The notes: a model not told the origin generated them from the letters alone. A stretch of 64,000 bases of DNA from Perilla frutescens (GCA_026008535.1 BRKX01000014.1:45762506-45826505), one strand, 5' to 3'; counted from the first letter of the stretch, positions 1 to 12,765 are shown. Translations and numbers: made by a program.

Positions 1-1001
1 TTGATTTATCAACGAGTAAGATCTTTTCGTTGATCAAATTCGATATCTTGGGTAATAATAATGTATACATGATGTCTCGAGCAGTATGCATGAGCACCGT
101 GTCCTGGTGCGCCAGGTTGATGATGTTCTCTTGAGGAAGCACAAGTTCATGTTGAAACCCTGCAGATGGAGTTTATTCCGTACATGAATAAAGCTTGTGT
201 GGTACTACTCAAGGTTTTAGAGGTTAATTAATTATAGCTGTCAGAGGCTGACATAATTAATTAATGAAAATTATATCTTAAACACGGGGAATGGCTGGAC
301 TAAAGGAGAAAGCATATTCGTAAATATGTATTAAATTGGTAGGTCAGTTTTGCTTCTTTAGTGGAATAAAAGTAAAACTTAATTTATTTAATTATATCCT
401 AAGTTTATTGGATATTGGATATTAAATAAATTAGTGGGCCAAGTTAACATTCTTCTAGATCCCTCTTGTAGCCCAATTGACTGAAAATGGACTGGATATA
501 GAACTTGAGATAGAGGCCCAACCCAACAGGGCTGGCACATGAAATTTCACCCCTCCCTATATATAAGGGGAGGGGGGCACGAAATTTTAAGGATAATAAT
601 CATAAGAATTCAGCCCCTCTTTGTCTCTCAAAGTTATCCATAGATTTCACAATTTTATCTAGTAGATTTGAGCCACTCTGAATCTAGATGTAGTCCGGGA
701 ATACAACAGAAGATCTTGGAGTGGAATACTGTGGTGCACGATTTTGAGGTCATAGGTGGCACCATTACTGTGCTCATTCAACAGCAAGATTAGATCTTTA
801 ATATTGTCCACAGACCGTCTATCGATTTGTAAGTAGATTCGTTTCTATGTCTTCCGCTTTATTAGATTCGAATCTGCTTTGCATGCCTTTTGATTAGACT
901 GTGATAAACATGCATGTTACATAAAATTATGATTTACATGAACACGGATTAATGAACAACCAAATGATCCTGCGGTGGTTTAATTCGAAAAAACACCAAC
1001 A
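1..1001 (+). mobile_element. Copia LTR, 3' part (family C1)
   Basis: This is the downstream two thirds of a Ty1/copia LTR that enters from the left edge. It aligns by eye along its whole length with three other copies: 26143-27420 (minus), 33577-35764 (plus) and 40569-41988 (minus). It ends CAACA at 1001, the family end. A CCCCTCCC / GGGGAGGG palindrome surrounds a TATATATAA core at 550-575. The LTR interrupts the Gypsy-1 5' LTR: the host sequence CTTCC at 1002 corresponds to 7033 in the uninterrupted 3' LTR. Whether this is a solo LTR or the end of a full element cannot be seen, because its 5' end is outside the window. Confidence 0.85.
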
Positions 1002-1028
1002 CTTCCAAGGGAAGCCAAACCTTTTCCT

Positions 1029-1037
1029 ATAAATAGG
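1029..1037 (+). promoter_or_regulatory. TATA box of Gypsy-1 5' LTR
   Basis: TATAAATAG lies in a well conserved block that is repeated at 7059-7067 in the 3' LTR, followed in both by GAGAGGCCCCCCTTC. Position and form fit an LTR Pol II promoter. No transcription evidence is available. Confidence 0.6.
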
Positions 1038-1682
1038 AGAGGCCCCCCTTCATAATTCTTTCTCATTTTCTTGCATTCACTTCTCCAAAATCAAGAGTGT
1101 AGCAAAGCTCTGAGAAAAATCGAGAGGAGTCTCTTCATGAGTTCACCTCTGAGTCGATGAGCGAAGTAGCGAGAAAGATATGTTTTGGAAGAAGGTGCTA
1201 GGGGCGCTTTGGGTTGTAGCAAGCGGCTTTGCCACCGTTGCGACTCGATGAAACATCGAGCTAGCCACCTTCCTTTAGCCCACTCGACTTCGTCCATTCT
1301 ATTTCGTCGATGTCAGATTCAAGCCCTTTTCTTTTTCATTTCCGCATTTCTTTCTGTCTTTCATTATCGTATTTCATTATCGCTCTCATTATTTTGTTGA
1401 TCATTTATTTTATTTAAGTTTCGTATTTAAAGTTCCGTATTTAAATCCCGTATTTAAATCCCGTATTTAAAGTTCCGCATTTATAGTTTTGTTGAGTTAA
1501 AGATATAGTCGTGTTTATGCCGTTATAATGTTGATTTCTTTTCAAGTTTAAATCATGCTCATTTCTAAGTTTTGGCTAAGCATTAAGCCCTGTATTTGAG
1601 TTTAAAACGTTGAGAAAATGGATAGACGCTTCAGTAACTCTTCGACCAACACCCTGATCGAAAGTTTTCAAGGTTCGTGAGA

Positions 1683-1910
1683 GTGCACGAACCGTGTAAG
1701 GGTTGCACGGCCCGTGCAAGGCAATGCAGAGCTCTCAGCGAGGTTCTGATGAGCTAACACGGGCCATACTAGCCTAGCACGGCCCGTGCTAGGGCTTGTA
1801 CGGACTGTGATATGCTTGTACAGCCCATTTCAGAAAGTTTGAGAATTTAATTCTCATCTCAAGGCCTAGCACGGCCCGTGAAAGGCTAGCACCGCCCGTG
1901 CAATGCTTCT
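1683..1910. repeat. Array of GCACGGCCCGTGC palindromes
   Basis: About seven perfect or decayed copies of the 13-bp palindrome GCACGGCCCGTGC are spread over about 230 bp, against an AT-rich background. The same array with fewer intact copies is at about 7685-7880 in the 3' LTR. It lies some 650 bp downstream of the TATA box, so it is probably transcribed as leader. It is not a CRISPR array: the units are short and self-complementary, and the spacing is irregular. Confidence 0.75.
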
Positions 1911-3911
1911 GTAGCCAAGTTTTGCCTCTAAGTGTGTTCTAAACTCGAGTCTTTCAAACCTAGTGTTTTATAAAGTTTCTAAAGTCATGCAATATGCGTT
2001 TTAGTCCTAGTTAAGGGAGGAAAGGCTAGGTGTGGTTTGATTTCTCGTTAGAGGTTAGAAATCTTCGAAGGAGGCCTCTAAGTTGATAATTGACTTTTGT
2101 AGGAAGATGTGAGCCCCGAGGAGAACCAAGGAAGGATTTTTAGCTCGTTACTTTATCCACGTGCTCATCATTGAGGTGCTCATTATCGAGGTGGGTGGTT
2201 CTAAACCAAGTATAAGGTTGGAGCTATTAAGTTCTAGAAGCATGATAGGGCAAGATAAATATCCAATTAAAATATTTTATGCTCTGCCTGATTAGTCTCT
2301 GTACAAGAAAGGAAAAGAAAGGAAAGGAAGGAAGAAAGGAAGTTATATCATGATTATGTTAATTGTTATTTGAGCTCTTGATTAAGTAAATGATGTATGT
2401 TTTGATATGTTGTAATATCTTATAGTTGATTTATTTAAGCTATAGATGATCATGATAATAAGTTAAGTTGTTATTGATATTATGATTGAGGAAGGTTGTT
2501 TAAGTAAGTAATGGCTTGTAGGTTGATTATTAGTATTCCCTTGTGGCATTAAGGTTATAGTCTTTATTAAGAAATGCAATCTAAGTGGTTCGATCTAGGT
2601 TGTGATTTATGCTAAGCATGATTAAGTTTTAAGGCGTTGATATTAAGGTTTGAATGTGAGAATTCAAGGTTGAGGATTAAGTATTAAGGATTTAAGGTTA
2701 AGGTTTTAATATTGAATGTTATGATTCAATTCTTGTTAAGATGTTATTGAGCTCAAAGAACAGTTTTATTGCATTATCATATTGTGACATTCGTGTCACT
2801 AAAGTTATATTATTTAATAAAGTAAAGGGAGTCACTGCTGGGTAATTCCCTCGCATACTCAGAAGGGTATTTAAAGTAACCACTCTCTTATCCTTAGGCA
2901 TATCTAAGGGTGCAGTAGACATCAGGTTTAAGTCAGGAAAGGCACAAGAAAAGGAAGTAAAAGGTTTGGCGGATATGGAGAGGGCTTTTACGTTTTGCTC
3001 TCTATATGCCGCTAATTGATAATTGGATATCTCAAAGTTTATTAAAGATTTTTCTCATAAAATCCCACTGAGTACATTAGTGCTCACACCCTCTTTTTCA
3101 AATATTTTCAGGTTGAGATGCTGAGGCCGGTGATGTGCTGTTGGTGGGGTTGTCTGAGTTGTCTGAAGTTTCCAAAGTTGTTGCTCTACATGGTTACATG
3201 ATTTTCTTCCGCTATGTTTCTGCTAAGTACTCTGACATCTAGTATTTGGTCTTGATACATGTAACTTGATTCTTGATAATAGCATGTTTTAAATTCTATG
3301 ATTCTAATTATTAATAAAGTCTTTGAGAAGTAAAAGCATGTTCTTTTGACATACCGTTTATTCTTTCATTAATTCCAAGTTTATTGAATAGTCATACTTG
3401 TTGAGTATTTTGGTATCTATTCATTTTCAATTGACTTGTGATTGAGTCTTGTATGCTTGTTATTATTGTTCACTTAATAAGAGGCTTTTCATTCAAGCAT
3501 GATTTTGCTCGTTTCCAGTCAATCTTAAGTTATTTTCTTGTTTCGTCCTATGAATAGGACAATATGATTTATTTAACTCCGACATATTAATGGGTCTTAG
3601 TTTTTGTGACCTATGAAGAGGTCTCGATTGTTTAATGAGTCAAATTCATATCTGTTTGTCTTTGGATTCTGCTTAAATCCCAATTGGCCTATGATTAGCG
3701 TTCCTTTAACTCGATTGAATCCTTTGACCCTTTTAATTTATTAAAGACGATAATTATTCTGAGTCATAAAGTTAAGTTACCAAATTTTTTTATGGTGCTA
3801 ACTTATTTTAATTCTAGAAACACCCCCTTGGATATCCAATTTCCCCTACTGTTTTTACACAAAACACCCCGTCTCCGTTAAAAATGACCGCCTAGGGAAC
3901 GGGCTGTTACA

Positions 3912-3925
3912 GATTGTATCAGAGC
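3912..3925 (+). other. Gypsy-1 primer-binding site
   Basis: TGTATCAGAGC directly follows the LTR end. It differs at one position from TGGTATCAGAGC, the site complementary to the 3' end of initiator tRNA-Met that most Del/Tekay and many copia elements use. Confidence 0.75.
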
Positions 3926-6339
3926 AAGCTTGCAACTCTGCAGACTTGTCTCTTCTTAAAGTAATTGATTGAACTCTTATGTGAATATTGAATTGTTCAA
4001 AGGTATTAATCAGCAACCCCTAGCTCATCATCACCCTCGCATCTTCAACAAAGTTAAGGTATGATAAAGTTAAAGCATTTTGATTAATATTTGGTATAAC
4101 TTTTTGAAAGTACAAGATAAGAAGAAAAGTTTTGAGAAAATCAAGGTTAGTCGATTTTTCTTAAATGAAAATCAATGATTATTTGTTTATGAAATAAAGT
4201 GTTAGTCATACCAAAGTTTAAAGTCGAACTTATTGAAGTAAGTTCTAGATCATTTATTTTGTAAAGAAGTTTTGAGTCATTATGGACTCGATCAAGCAGC
4301 AAATCTTTTCAGAATATTATTTTCTACAGATACTCACACTATGTCGATCATTTTGGATCGTCAAAATTTTTGAGTTATAAAGTTTGAAAGGTGATTTAAA
4401 AAGTCTTCTTTTAAAAAGGCTCATCTACTGCCCATAAGGAAAGGATTTGAGAATGAGTAGAGAATAAGTGAGGCATAGAGGATATAGTTAGAACACAGAC
4501 TATAACAAGCTTGAATTACGGAAAATTATAGGATTCCCTTTAGGTTCTCTTAAGAACCTAGATCGAATAAGTTCCTTCTCATGGAGCTAGTGTTAAGTAG
4601 AGCTGTTCGAAAGAACATTTTTATCGCATGAATGTTCATAAGAAGATTAAAGGGTTCCGATAGCAGAAGCGAGAGTGAGGTTATGAAGTGAAAGCCAGAA
4701 GCAAGAACATGAGCAGTCAAGTTAAAGGCTAGTTGCAGATCCAATGCAAGTTCGAAGAATCCCTACGCGAGCTTTCAACTTAAGAGAAGTCTTACCTGAA
4801 GATCCAATCGCGTTTGTAAGGAATGAAGATTCATTTCTTTTGATAGAAGCTCGTTGATTCAAAGGAAGGACATTCAAGGTCATGTCGCATTTTATGCCCA
4901 GAGTTGTCACCTGTTTTAAGCTGATTAATGAAGATGAAGATTGTCGTCACGACTGTAGCCAAGATAGTTTGAAGATATGTCAGTGTTCTGCCGAGCTTCT
5001 AAGAGACATTGAAGTCAAGCTGTTTTGAGTCCAGGAGGTGCCAAAGATCAAGTCGCTTGTCATATCCATTTCGATAGATAGGAATAGATCCCTAGATGTC
5101 GCTTTCCCGCCCAAGTACAGCCATTTGAGTTCCAATGACTCGTGTTATTTCATAGTAGCCTCATAAAGAAGAAGATGTGTGATGCTCAAGAAAGAAAGAG
5201 AAAACTCGAAGAAGATAGTTAGGAAGATAGACCTAGTCTTTGATAGATTGAGAGTTTCATTTTGATAGTAAGTTTTGATGAGTCTATTTATTCATTCTCG
5301 TGTCAATTGAATTAACCGCCCTTCAATTGCTTCATATCATTTGAAATTTCTTCGATCATATCCTCTTGGATAACTTATAATCTTTTTTATGATACTCCTT
5401 GATTATCAAGAATCAGTAATAGCACTTCTTTGTTAGGCTATGCTGACACCTTTGTGAAAATATTTCAATATGGTTCTCAGTTGTTAACCCTTGATTTCTT
5501 CCATATCCTTGTTATGTACAAAGACCCTTCGAGTTATAAGTCTTCTAAAAAGGTAAATTTTTTTGCATATATAACCTAGTGTTATATCTGTTCTAACTTT
5601 TGATCTTGTTAAAGAATTGTTGATCAAATAAAGCCCTCACTCAGATGCATTTGTTTCCCTTTTATCCCACTCATAGAACTGGAGTGTGGATCTTGGAATA
5701 GAGCAGAGAGTATATAGCAGTATTCTTTAGTCATCGTTGAAAGAATAAGAGGTGTTAGTTCCTAATAGGAAGTAGAATCGAAGTAGCGCCAGATAGTATT
5801 CGCCAAGGTTAGGACGCGTATTTCTAAAGTAATTTCTCAGCTTGTTATGTTTAAAGGTGATCTAAGGAATGTCAGCAAGTAAGTTACGAGCATGTAGTTA
5901 AAGCCCAGACGTGCGATCTTTATGCCTGCAAGCGATGGTGATCACCAGCAGGAGCCATGAAGTCAGACTACTGCTTCAAGGAAAAGAAGATGATTCCGAT
6001 AAGAACTTAAGATTGAAGGGCAACATAAAGTACGCCCCTAAGAAGAAGAAGAATTCAAGCATCAAGAAGTTAAAGATGATGATAAAGCGAGTTCGAATCG
6101 GATAGAGCGTATAAAGGATCCATCCAAGGAAGTGCCCGATTAGCTAGGGTTCGTCGTTTATTTTTCAAGATCAGTAAAGTTCTGAAAAAGGGTAGAAATA
6201 ATCAAAGGCTAAGGGTGGTTTATAGTTGTAAGCCTAGTAAAGGTTTCGAACCAGTATGGTTTCAGTAAGGATTTGGATTCTTGAAGAAGTATCCAGGTTT
6301 CCGTTTGAGGAGAAGTAAATTTCGGGATGAAATTTCTTT
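3926..6339 (+). mobile_element. Gypsy-1 internal region, no recognisable genes
   Basis: The whole interior between PBS and polypurine tract is only about 2.4 kb. None of its short frames resembles gag, protease, reverse transcriptase, RNase H or integrase. The longest plus-strand frame (5911-6105, 64 codons) is lysine-rich low-complexity sequence that I do not take as a gene. Together with the long LTRs this is the layout of a LARD-type non-autonomous retrotransposon that would need proteins from a relative. Gypsy-2 has matching LTR-end and pre-LTR sequence, so it belongs to a related lineage. An ancient autonomous element decayed beyond recognition is the alternative. Confidence 0.6.
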
Positions 6340-6352
6340 AAAGATGGTAGGA
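6340..6352 (+). other. Gypsy-1 polypurine tract
   Basis: The block just before the 3' LTR reads like the conserved Del/Tekay end (TTCGGGATGAAATTTCTTT, then a purine run AAGATGGTAGGA). Gypsy-2 has a less decayed version in reverse at 19189-19225. Confidence 0.65.
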
Positions 6353-9300
6353 TGTAACACCCTAGATTTTTGGATAAAGTTTAGAGATATCTTAAGCGTA
6401 ATTAAGAGTTAAGGAAGAGATTTTTAGAAGGTTTAAGTGAAGTCAGATGTCAGTCACGACTTTAGGGGTCAATTTTCGTGAAATTGTATTTTTGAAAATG
6501 TGGATTTTAACTCTGTTATGGCCAATTTTGGTCTTTTTAGAAAGGTTTTGACTCAAGGATTGTGCCAGTATTTTCAGAATTTTATTCTGAAGTCATTTGA
6601 GGTCCTGGTGATAAAAAACGTATTTAAAGGATTAATGAATAGTAAGTTTTGCATTCGTTCGTGATTTGGAAAATTTGTGAAATCCTCCTCATTAATTGGA
6701 GTCTTATTCTGTCAGGCTCCTCTTATGGGAAATGACTCAAGGAATCTGTTCACGTTCATGGATTTCAATTCTGAGCTCAATCGAACGCTCAGGAGCAAAA
6801 TCTGTCAGTCTGAGTGAATAGTAAAAGTAATTCTAAAAAAGGAATCTTGGCTCGTCTTTCTGCTGATGACCTATTTTTCATCCCGAGTCAGGTTGGTTCA
6901 ATAGTACTCGAGCCAACGAGTCTCTCGGTATTTTCAAATTTCATGTCAACGATTATTTGGACCTCGACATCGAGTAAAGCAGCTTCTAACCGAACCCGGA
7001 AGAACTTTTGTAGTATTTCTGCACTGGAATGGCTTCCAAGGGAAGCCAAACCATTTCCTATAAATAGGAGAGGCCCCCCTTCACAATTCTTGCTCATTTT
7101 TTTTCATTCACTTCTCCAAAATCGAGAGAGTAGCAAAGCTCTAAGAAAAATCGAGAGGAGTCTCTTCGTGAGTTCACCTCCGAGTCAACGAGCAGAGTGG
7201 CGAGGAAGATATGCTTCGAGGGAAGGTTGTAGGGGCACTGTAGGGTTGTAGCAGGTGCCTTTTCTGCCGTTGCGACTTAACAAAATGCCGAGCTAGCCAC
7301 CTTCCTTCGGCGCACTCGACTTCGTCTATTCTATTTCATCGATGTCGAATTCAAGCCCTTATCTTTTTCATTTCGGCATTTCTTTTCCTTCTTTCATTAT
7401 CGTATTTCATTATCGCTCTCATTATTTCATTGATCGTTTATTTCATTTAAGTTTTATATTTAAATCCCGTATTTAAAGTTCCGCATTTAAAGTTTTGTCG
7501 AGTTAAAGATATAGTTGTGTGTTTATGCCGTTATAATGTTGATTTCTTTTCAAGTTTAAAGCATACTCATTTCTAAGTTTCGGCTAAGCTTTAAGCCCTG
7601 TATTTGAGTTTAAAATGTCAAGAAAAGGGAGAAGCGTCCGAGTAACGCCTCGACCAACACCTTGATCGAAAGTTTTCAAGGTTCGTGAGAGTGTACAGAC
7701 CGTGCAAGGGTTGCACGGCCCATGCAAGGTAGTGCAGAGCTCTCAGCGAGGTTCTGGAGAGCTAGCACGGACCGTGAAAGGCTAGCACGGCCTATGCTAG
7801 GGCCTGCATGACCCGTCTCGGAAAGTTTAGGCATTTGATTCTCGCCTCAAGGCCTAGCATTGCCCGTGCAATGCTTCTGCAGCCAAGTTCTAAACTCGAG
7901 TCTTTCAAACCCTAGTATTTTATAGAGGTTCTAAAGTCGTGCAATAAATGTTTTAGTCCTAGTTAAGGGAGAAAAGGCTAGGTGTCATTTGATTTCTCAT
8001 TAGAGGTTAGAAATCTTTGATGGAGGGCGCTAAGTCGATAATCGACTTTTATGGGAATATGTGAGCTTCGATGAGAACCAAGGAAGGATTTTTAGCTCGT
8101 TGTTTCTTCCATTTTCTCCATATTGAAGTGCTCATCATCAAGGTGGGTGGTTCTAAACCAAGTATAAGGTTTGAGCTATTAAGCTCTAGAAGTATTATAA
8201 GGCAAGATAAATATCCAATTAAAATATTTTATGCTCTGCCTGATTAGTCTCTGTACAAGAAAGGAAAGGAAAGGAAAGGAAGGAAGAAAGGAAGTTATAT
8301 CATGATTATGTTAATTGTTATTTGAGCTCTTGATTAAGTAAATGATGTATGTTTTGATATGTTGTAATATCTTATAGTTGATTTATTTAAGCTATAGACG
8401 ATCATGATAATAAGTTAAGTTGTTATTGATATTATGATTGAGGAAGGTTGTTTAAGTAAGTAATGCCTTGTAGGTTGATTATTAGTATTCCCTTGTGGCA
8501 TTAAGGTTATAGTCTTTATTAAGAAATGCAATCTAGGTGGTTCGATCTAGGTTGTGATTTATGCTAAGCATGATTAAGTTTTAAGGCTTTGATATTAAGG
8601 TTTGAATGTGAGAATTCAAGGTTGAGGATTAAGTATTAAGGATTTAAGGTTAAGGTTTTAATATTGAATGTTATGATTCAATTCTTGTTAAGATGTTATT
8701 GAGCTCAAAGAACAGTTTTATTGCATTATCATATTATGACATTCTTGTCACTAAAGTTATATTATTTAATAAAGTAAAGGGAGTCACTGCTGGGTAATTC
8801 CCTCGCATACTCAGAAGGGTATTTAAAGTAACCACTCTCTTATCCTTAGGCATATCTAAGGGTGCAGTAGACATCAGGTTTAAGCTAGGAAAGACACAAG
8901 AAAAGGAAGTAAAAGGTTTGGCGAATATGGAGAGGGCTTTTACGTTTTGCTCTCTATATGCCGCTAATTGATAATTGGATATCTCAAAGTTTATTAAAGA
9001 TTTTTCTCATAAAATCCCACCGAGTACATTAGTGCTCACACCCTCTTTTTCAAATATTTTCAGGTTGAGATGCTGAGGCCGGTGATGTGCTGTTGGTGGG
9101 GTTGCCTGAGTTGTCTTAAGTTTCCAAAGTTGTTGCTCTACATGGTTACATGATTTTCTTCCGCTATGTTTCTGCTAAGTACTCTAACATCTAGTATTTG
9201 GTCTTGATACATGTAACTTGATTCTTGATAATAGCATGTTTTAAATTCTATGATTCTAATTATTAATAAAGTCTTTGAGAAGTAAAATCATGTTCTTTTG

Positions 9301-9710
9301 ACATACCGTTTATTCTTTCATTAATTCCAAGTTTATTGAATAGTCATACTTGTTGAGTATTTTGGTATCTATTCATTTTCAGTTGACTTGTGATTGAGTC
9401 TTGTATGCTTGTTATTATTGTTCACTTATGAAGAGGCTTTTCATTCAAGCATGATTTTGCTCGTTTCCAGTCAATCTTAAGTTATTTTCTTGTTTCGTCC
9501 TATGAATAGGACAGTATGATTTATTTAACTCCGACATGTTAATGGGTCTTAGTTTTTGTGACCTATGAAGAGGTCTCGATTGTTTAATGAGTCAAATTCA
9601 TATCTGTTTGTCTTTGGATTCTGCTTAAATCCCAATTGGCCTATGATTAGCGTTCCTTTAAGTCGATTGAATCCTTTGACCCTTTTAATTTATTAAAGAC
9701 GATAATTATT
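6353..9710 (+). repeat. Gypsy-1 3' LTR, 3' end lost
   Basis: It starts TGTAACACCC right after the polypurine tract and aligns with the 5' LTR from 7033 on. Its TATAAATAG box is at 7059-7067. Homology stops at 9710, where the 5' LTR still has about 160 bp up to its TGTTACA end. A short scrambled segment and a third LTR copy follow instead, so the element's right end was lost in a rearrangement and no TSD can be checked. Confidence 0.85.
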
Positions 9711-9765
9711 TTATCCTTTAACTCGATTGAATCCTTATGATTAGCGTTCCTTTAACTCGACAGTA
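9711..9765. repeat. Scrambled LTR junction
   Basis: About 55 bp are made of two out-of-order pieces of the LTR sequence around TTAGCGTTCCTTTAACTCG, joined between the truncated 3' LTR and the next partial copy. This looks like a template-switch or end-joining repair scar. Confidence 0.55.
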
Positions 9766-11054
9766 CTCTGCCTGATTAGTCTCTGTACAAGAAAGGAAAT
9801 GAAATGAAAGAAGAAATGAAGTTATAACATGATTATGTTAATTGTTATTTAAGCTCTTGAAGTAAAGGATGTATGTTTTGATATGTTGTAATATCTTATA
9901 GGTTATTTATTTTAGGTATAGATGATCATGATCATAAGTTAAGTTGTTATTGATATTATTATTGAGGAAGTTTGTTTAAGTAAGTAATGACTTGTAGGTT
10001 GATTATTAGTATTCCCTTGTGGCATTAAGGTTATAGTCTTTATTAAGGAATGCAATCTAGGTGGTTCGATCTACGTTGTGATTTATGCTAAGCATCTTTA
10101 AGTTTTAAGGCCTTGATATGAAGGTTTGAATGTGAGAATTTAAGGTTGAGGATTAAGTATTAAAGATTTAAGGCTAAGGTTTTAATATTGAATGTTATGA
10201 TTCAATTCTTGTTAAGATGTTATTGAGCTCAAAGAATAGTTTTATTACATTACCATGTTGTGACATTCGTGTCACTAAAGTTGTATTATTTGAAAAAGTA
10301 AAGGGAGTCACTGCTGGGTAATCCCCTCGCATACTCAGAAGGATATTTGAGGTAACCACTCTCTTATCCTAAGGCATATCTAAGGGTGCAGTAGAGATCA
10401 GGTTTAAGCCAGAAAATGAAGTAAAATGTTTTACGGATATGGAGAGGGCTTTTGCGATTTGCTCTCCATATGTCGCTAGTTGATAATTGGATATTTCAAA
10501 GTTTATTAGAGAGTTTTAAAATAAAACCCCACTGAGTACATTAGTGCTCACGCCCTCTTTTTCAAATATTTTTAGGTTGAGATGTTGAGGCCGGTGATGT
10601 GCTGTTGGTGGGCTTGCCTGAGTTGCCTTAAGTTTCCAAAGTTGTTTCTCTACATGGTTACATGATTTTCTGCCGCTATATTTCGGCTAAGTACTCTGAC
10701 ATCTAGTATTTGGTCTTGATACATGTAACTTGATTCTTGATAATAGCATGTCTTAAATGCTATGATTCTAATTATTAATAAAGTCTTTGAGAAGTAGAAG
10801 TATGTTCTTTTGACATACCATTTATTCCTTCATTAATTCCAAGTTATTGAATAGTCATACTTCTTGAGTATTTTGGTATCTATTCATTTTCAGTTGACTT
10901 GTGATTGAGTCTTGCATGCTTGTTATATTGTTCGCCTACGAAGAGGCTTTTCATTCAAGCATGATTCTGCTCATTTCCAGTTAATCTTAAGTTATTTTCT
11001 TGTTTCGTTCAACGAATAGGACATTATGATTTATTTGACTCCGACCTATTAATG
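9766..11054 (+). repeat. Third Gypsy-1-type LTR copy, part 1
   Basis: This aligns with 2281-3590 and 8234-9540 but has more substitutions and small indels than those two have against each other, so it is an older or separate copy. It breaks at TAATG (11050-11054), the TSD of Gypsy-2, and continues at 25963. Confidence 0.85.
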
Positions 11055-12765
11055 TGTAACGCCCCAGTCCCACTGGGACCAAAACGTCACAAAAAACATA
11101 CGTACATGCTTACGTGATAAATATTTTTTAAAAAATAAGATTTAACTTTATAAATAATTTGTAAATGAGCAGCACCTCAACTTAAAATTGTTCAAACCAC
11201 ACACTCGGGCATCCTCAAAGTCAACTTTCAACAAGGATTTTAAAATTATTAACACACAACCAAATTATGACCTGGCAATATACATAGCCAATTAAGTCAC
11301 ATGTTTAAAAGTTCAATGGTCAACCCTTCTATACATTCAAAATCTGACCACTGAGGTCAATAACTTTCAAATTTAAAAGTTTTGCAGAGTATTAGCAGAA
11401 TCATTTAATATTTAAATACACCATCAAACCAACTCCAGCACCTCGTCATCAACCAGCTCGATCTCTAGGACCTAAAAACATTTGAAAATATTTGGATTGA
11501 GTGCCAAAAAATACTCAGTGGGCATTGATATTCGTCCAAGTCATTCTTTCATGCTTTAAAATTGTTGTGCTACATAAATCATGGAAAATAAGTAAATAAC
11601 CATGAACATACTTTATAACAAAGTTTACTGTTCTTCATTGGATGAGAGACCCTATGTGATCACAAGAATACTTTACGATTACTTATCTAGACATTTAGTC
11701 ACAAAGTAAACCGTCTATGCTTGTAAGTTAGAATTCCTCTGTGCATGAAGTCTCATAACATCCAATCATTGTGTAAATAATGCTATTAAAACATTTAACA
11801 TGCTTACTTTTCATGGACGAATTTAAAAAAATATAGTTGTGATTTATAGAAACACCCATCTGGATGATCTCAAAGTGTAGTGAAATTTTTATGTGATGCT
11901 ATTATGCTTCTCGTTCGTCTCGACCTATAAAATTGAAATTCTAGCTTAGAATCCTGAAATAGGCTAATAAAATAATAACCTAGGTCATAAATATCTTAAA
12001 TAAGAATTTCCTGCCTTGGGTTCGTTTGGAATAGAAATGCAGTCAAACGGGCAAATAATGCGCATTTGACGGAATAGATCAACTGAGTAACCCTAATTGC
12101 TATATTTATCGGACTTTCTAGACTAAAATGAAGAGATATAGATGGTGAGTTGAATTCAATGACTAAGGAGTTCGGTTTAACAATTAAAAGTGAATTATAA
12201 TATTTAGAATTTCCTTTGACGCAAAATATAACATGTGAAAATTATAAAACCAAATAACATTTTATGAAAATTCCAATTTATTTCCCAAATACTAAATTAG
12301 GAATCGAAGAATATGAATTTGAAAATTAGATTCAATTAATATTTTACGGCCAAATTCAAGATTAAATAGATCAAATAACATTGGATTAAAATTAAAGAAA
12401 CATCAAAATGTAAAAACTCACCTTCCTTTTCTTTCTTTTTTGGTTCCTATTTTTCTCCTTCAATTTTTTTTTACGTTTATGCTTCTGATTCTTTTTCCTT
12501 TTTTTGTTCTTTCGATTTTCTCTTCCTTTTTTTTCACTTAACTTCTATCTTAAGCAACCAACAATTATATATTTATATAGATACATTTAAGAAGCCACAC
12601 GTGTATCTAATATATGTACACTAATCTGAACCAAGCCATTGCCAAATGGTATTGATGGATTGGAAGTGGTTTGTAATTATACTATTAAATACTAGATTAT
12701 TATTATTATTATTATTTTACTACATAGTTTCTAACCATGAGATCCATCTATAATTTCAAGTGTAT
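11055..12765 (-). repeat. Gypsy-2 3' LTR, outer part
   Basis: This matches 23959-25661 of the other LTR. It is interrupted at 12765 by the Athila-like element and resumes at 18875-19188. The two parts sum to about 2.0 kb, against 1999 bp for the intact LTR. Confidence 0.9.

Larger units (their letters stand above)
1002..3911 (+). repeat. Gypsy-1 5' LTR (first ~680 bp off-window)
   Basis: This is the 5' LTR of a Del/Tekay-like Ty3/gypsy element. It ends TGTTACA at 3911, followed at once by a primer-binding site. Its counterpart starts TGTAACACCC at 6353. By comparison with that copy about 680 bp lie beyond the copia insertion at 1001, so the full LTR is about 3.6 kb, long for the lineage. Divergence from the 3' LTR is uneven: 1002 to about 2245 differs at many positions, while 2250-3770 is nearly identical. 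Short ORFs inside are chance frames with no family resemblance. Confidence 0.85.

Noticed and set aside
1683..1910. Possible CRISPR-like repeat array
   Set aside because: The units are 13-bp palindromes with irregular spacing inside a plant LTR; no cas genes and wrong organism.
6814..7251. 145-codon plus-strand frame
   Set aside because: It lies wholly inside the Gypsy-1 3' LTR across the TATA block, shows no family resemblance and is not preserved in the 5' LTR copy.
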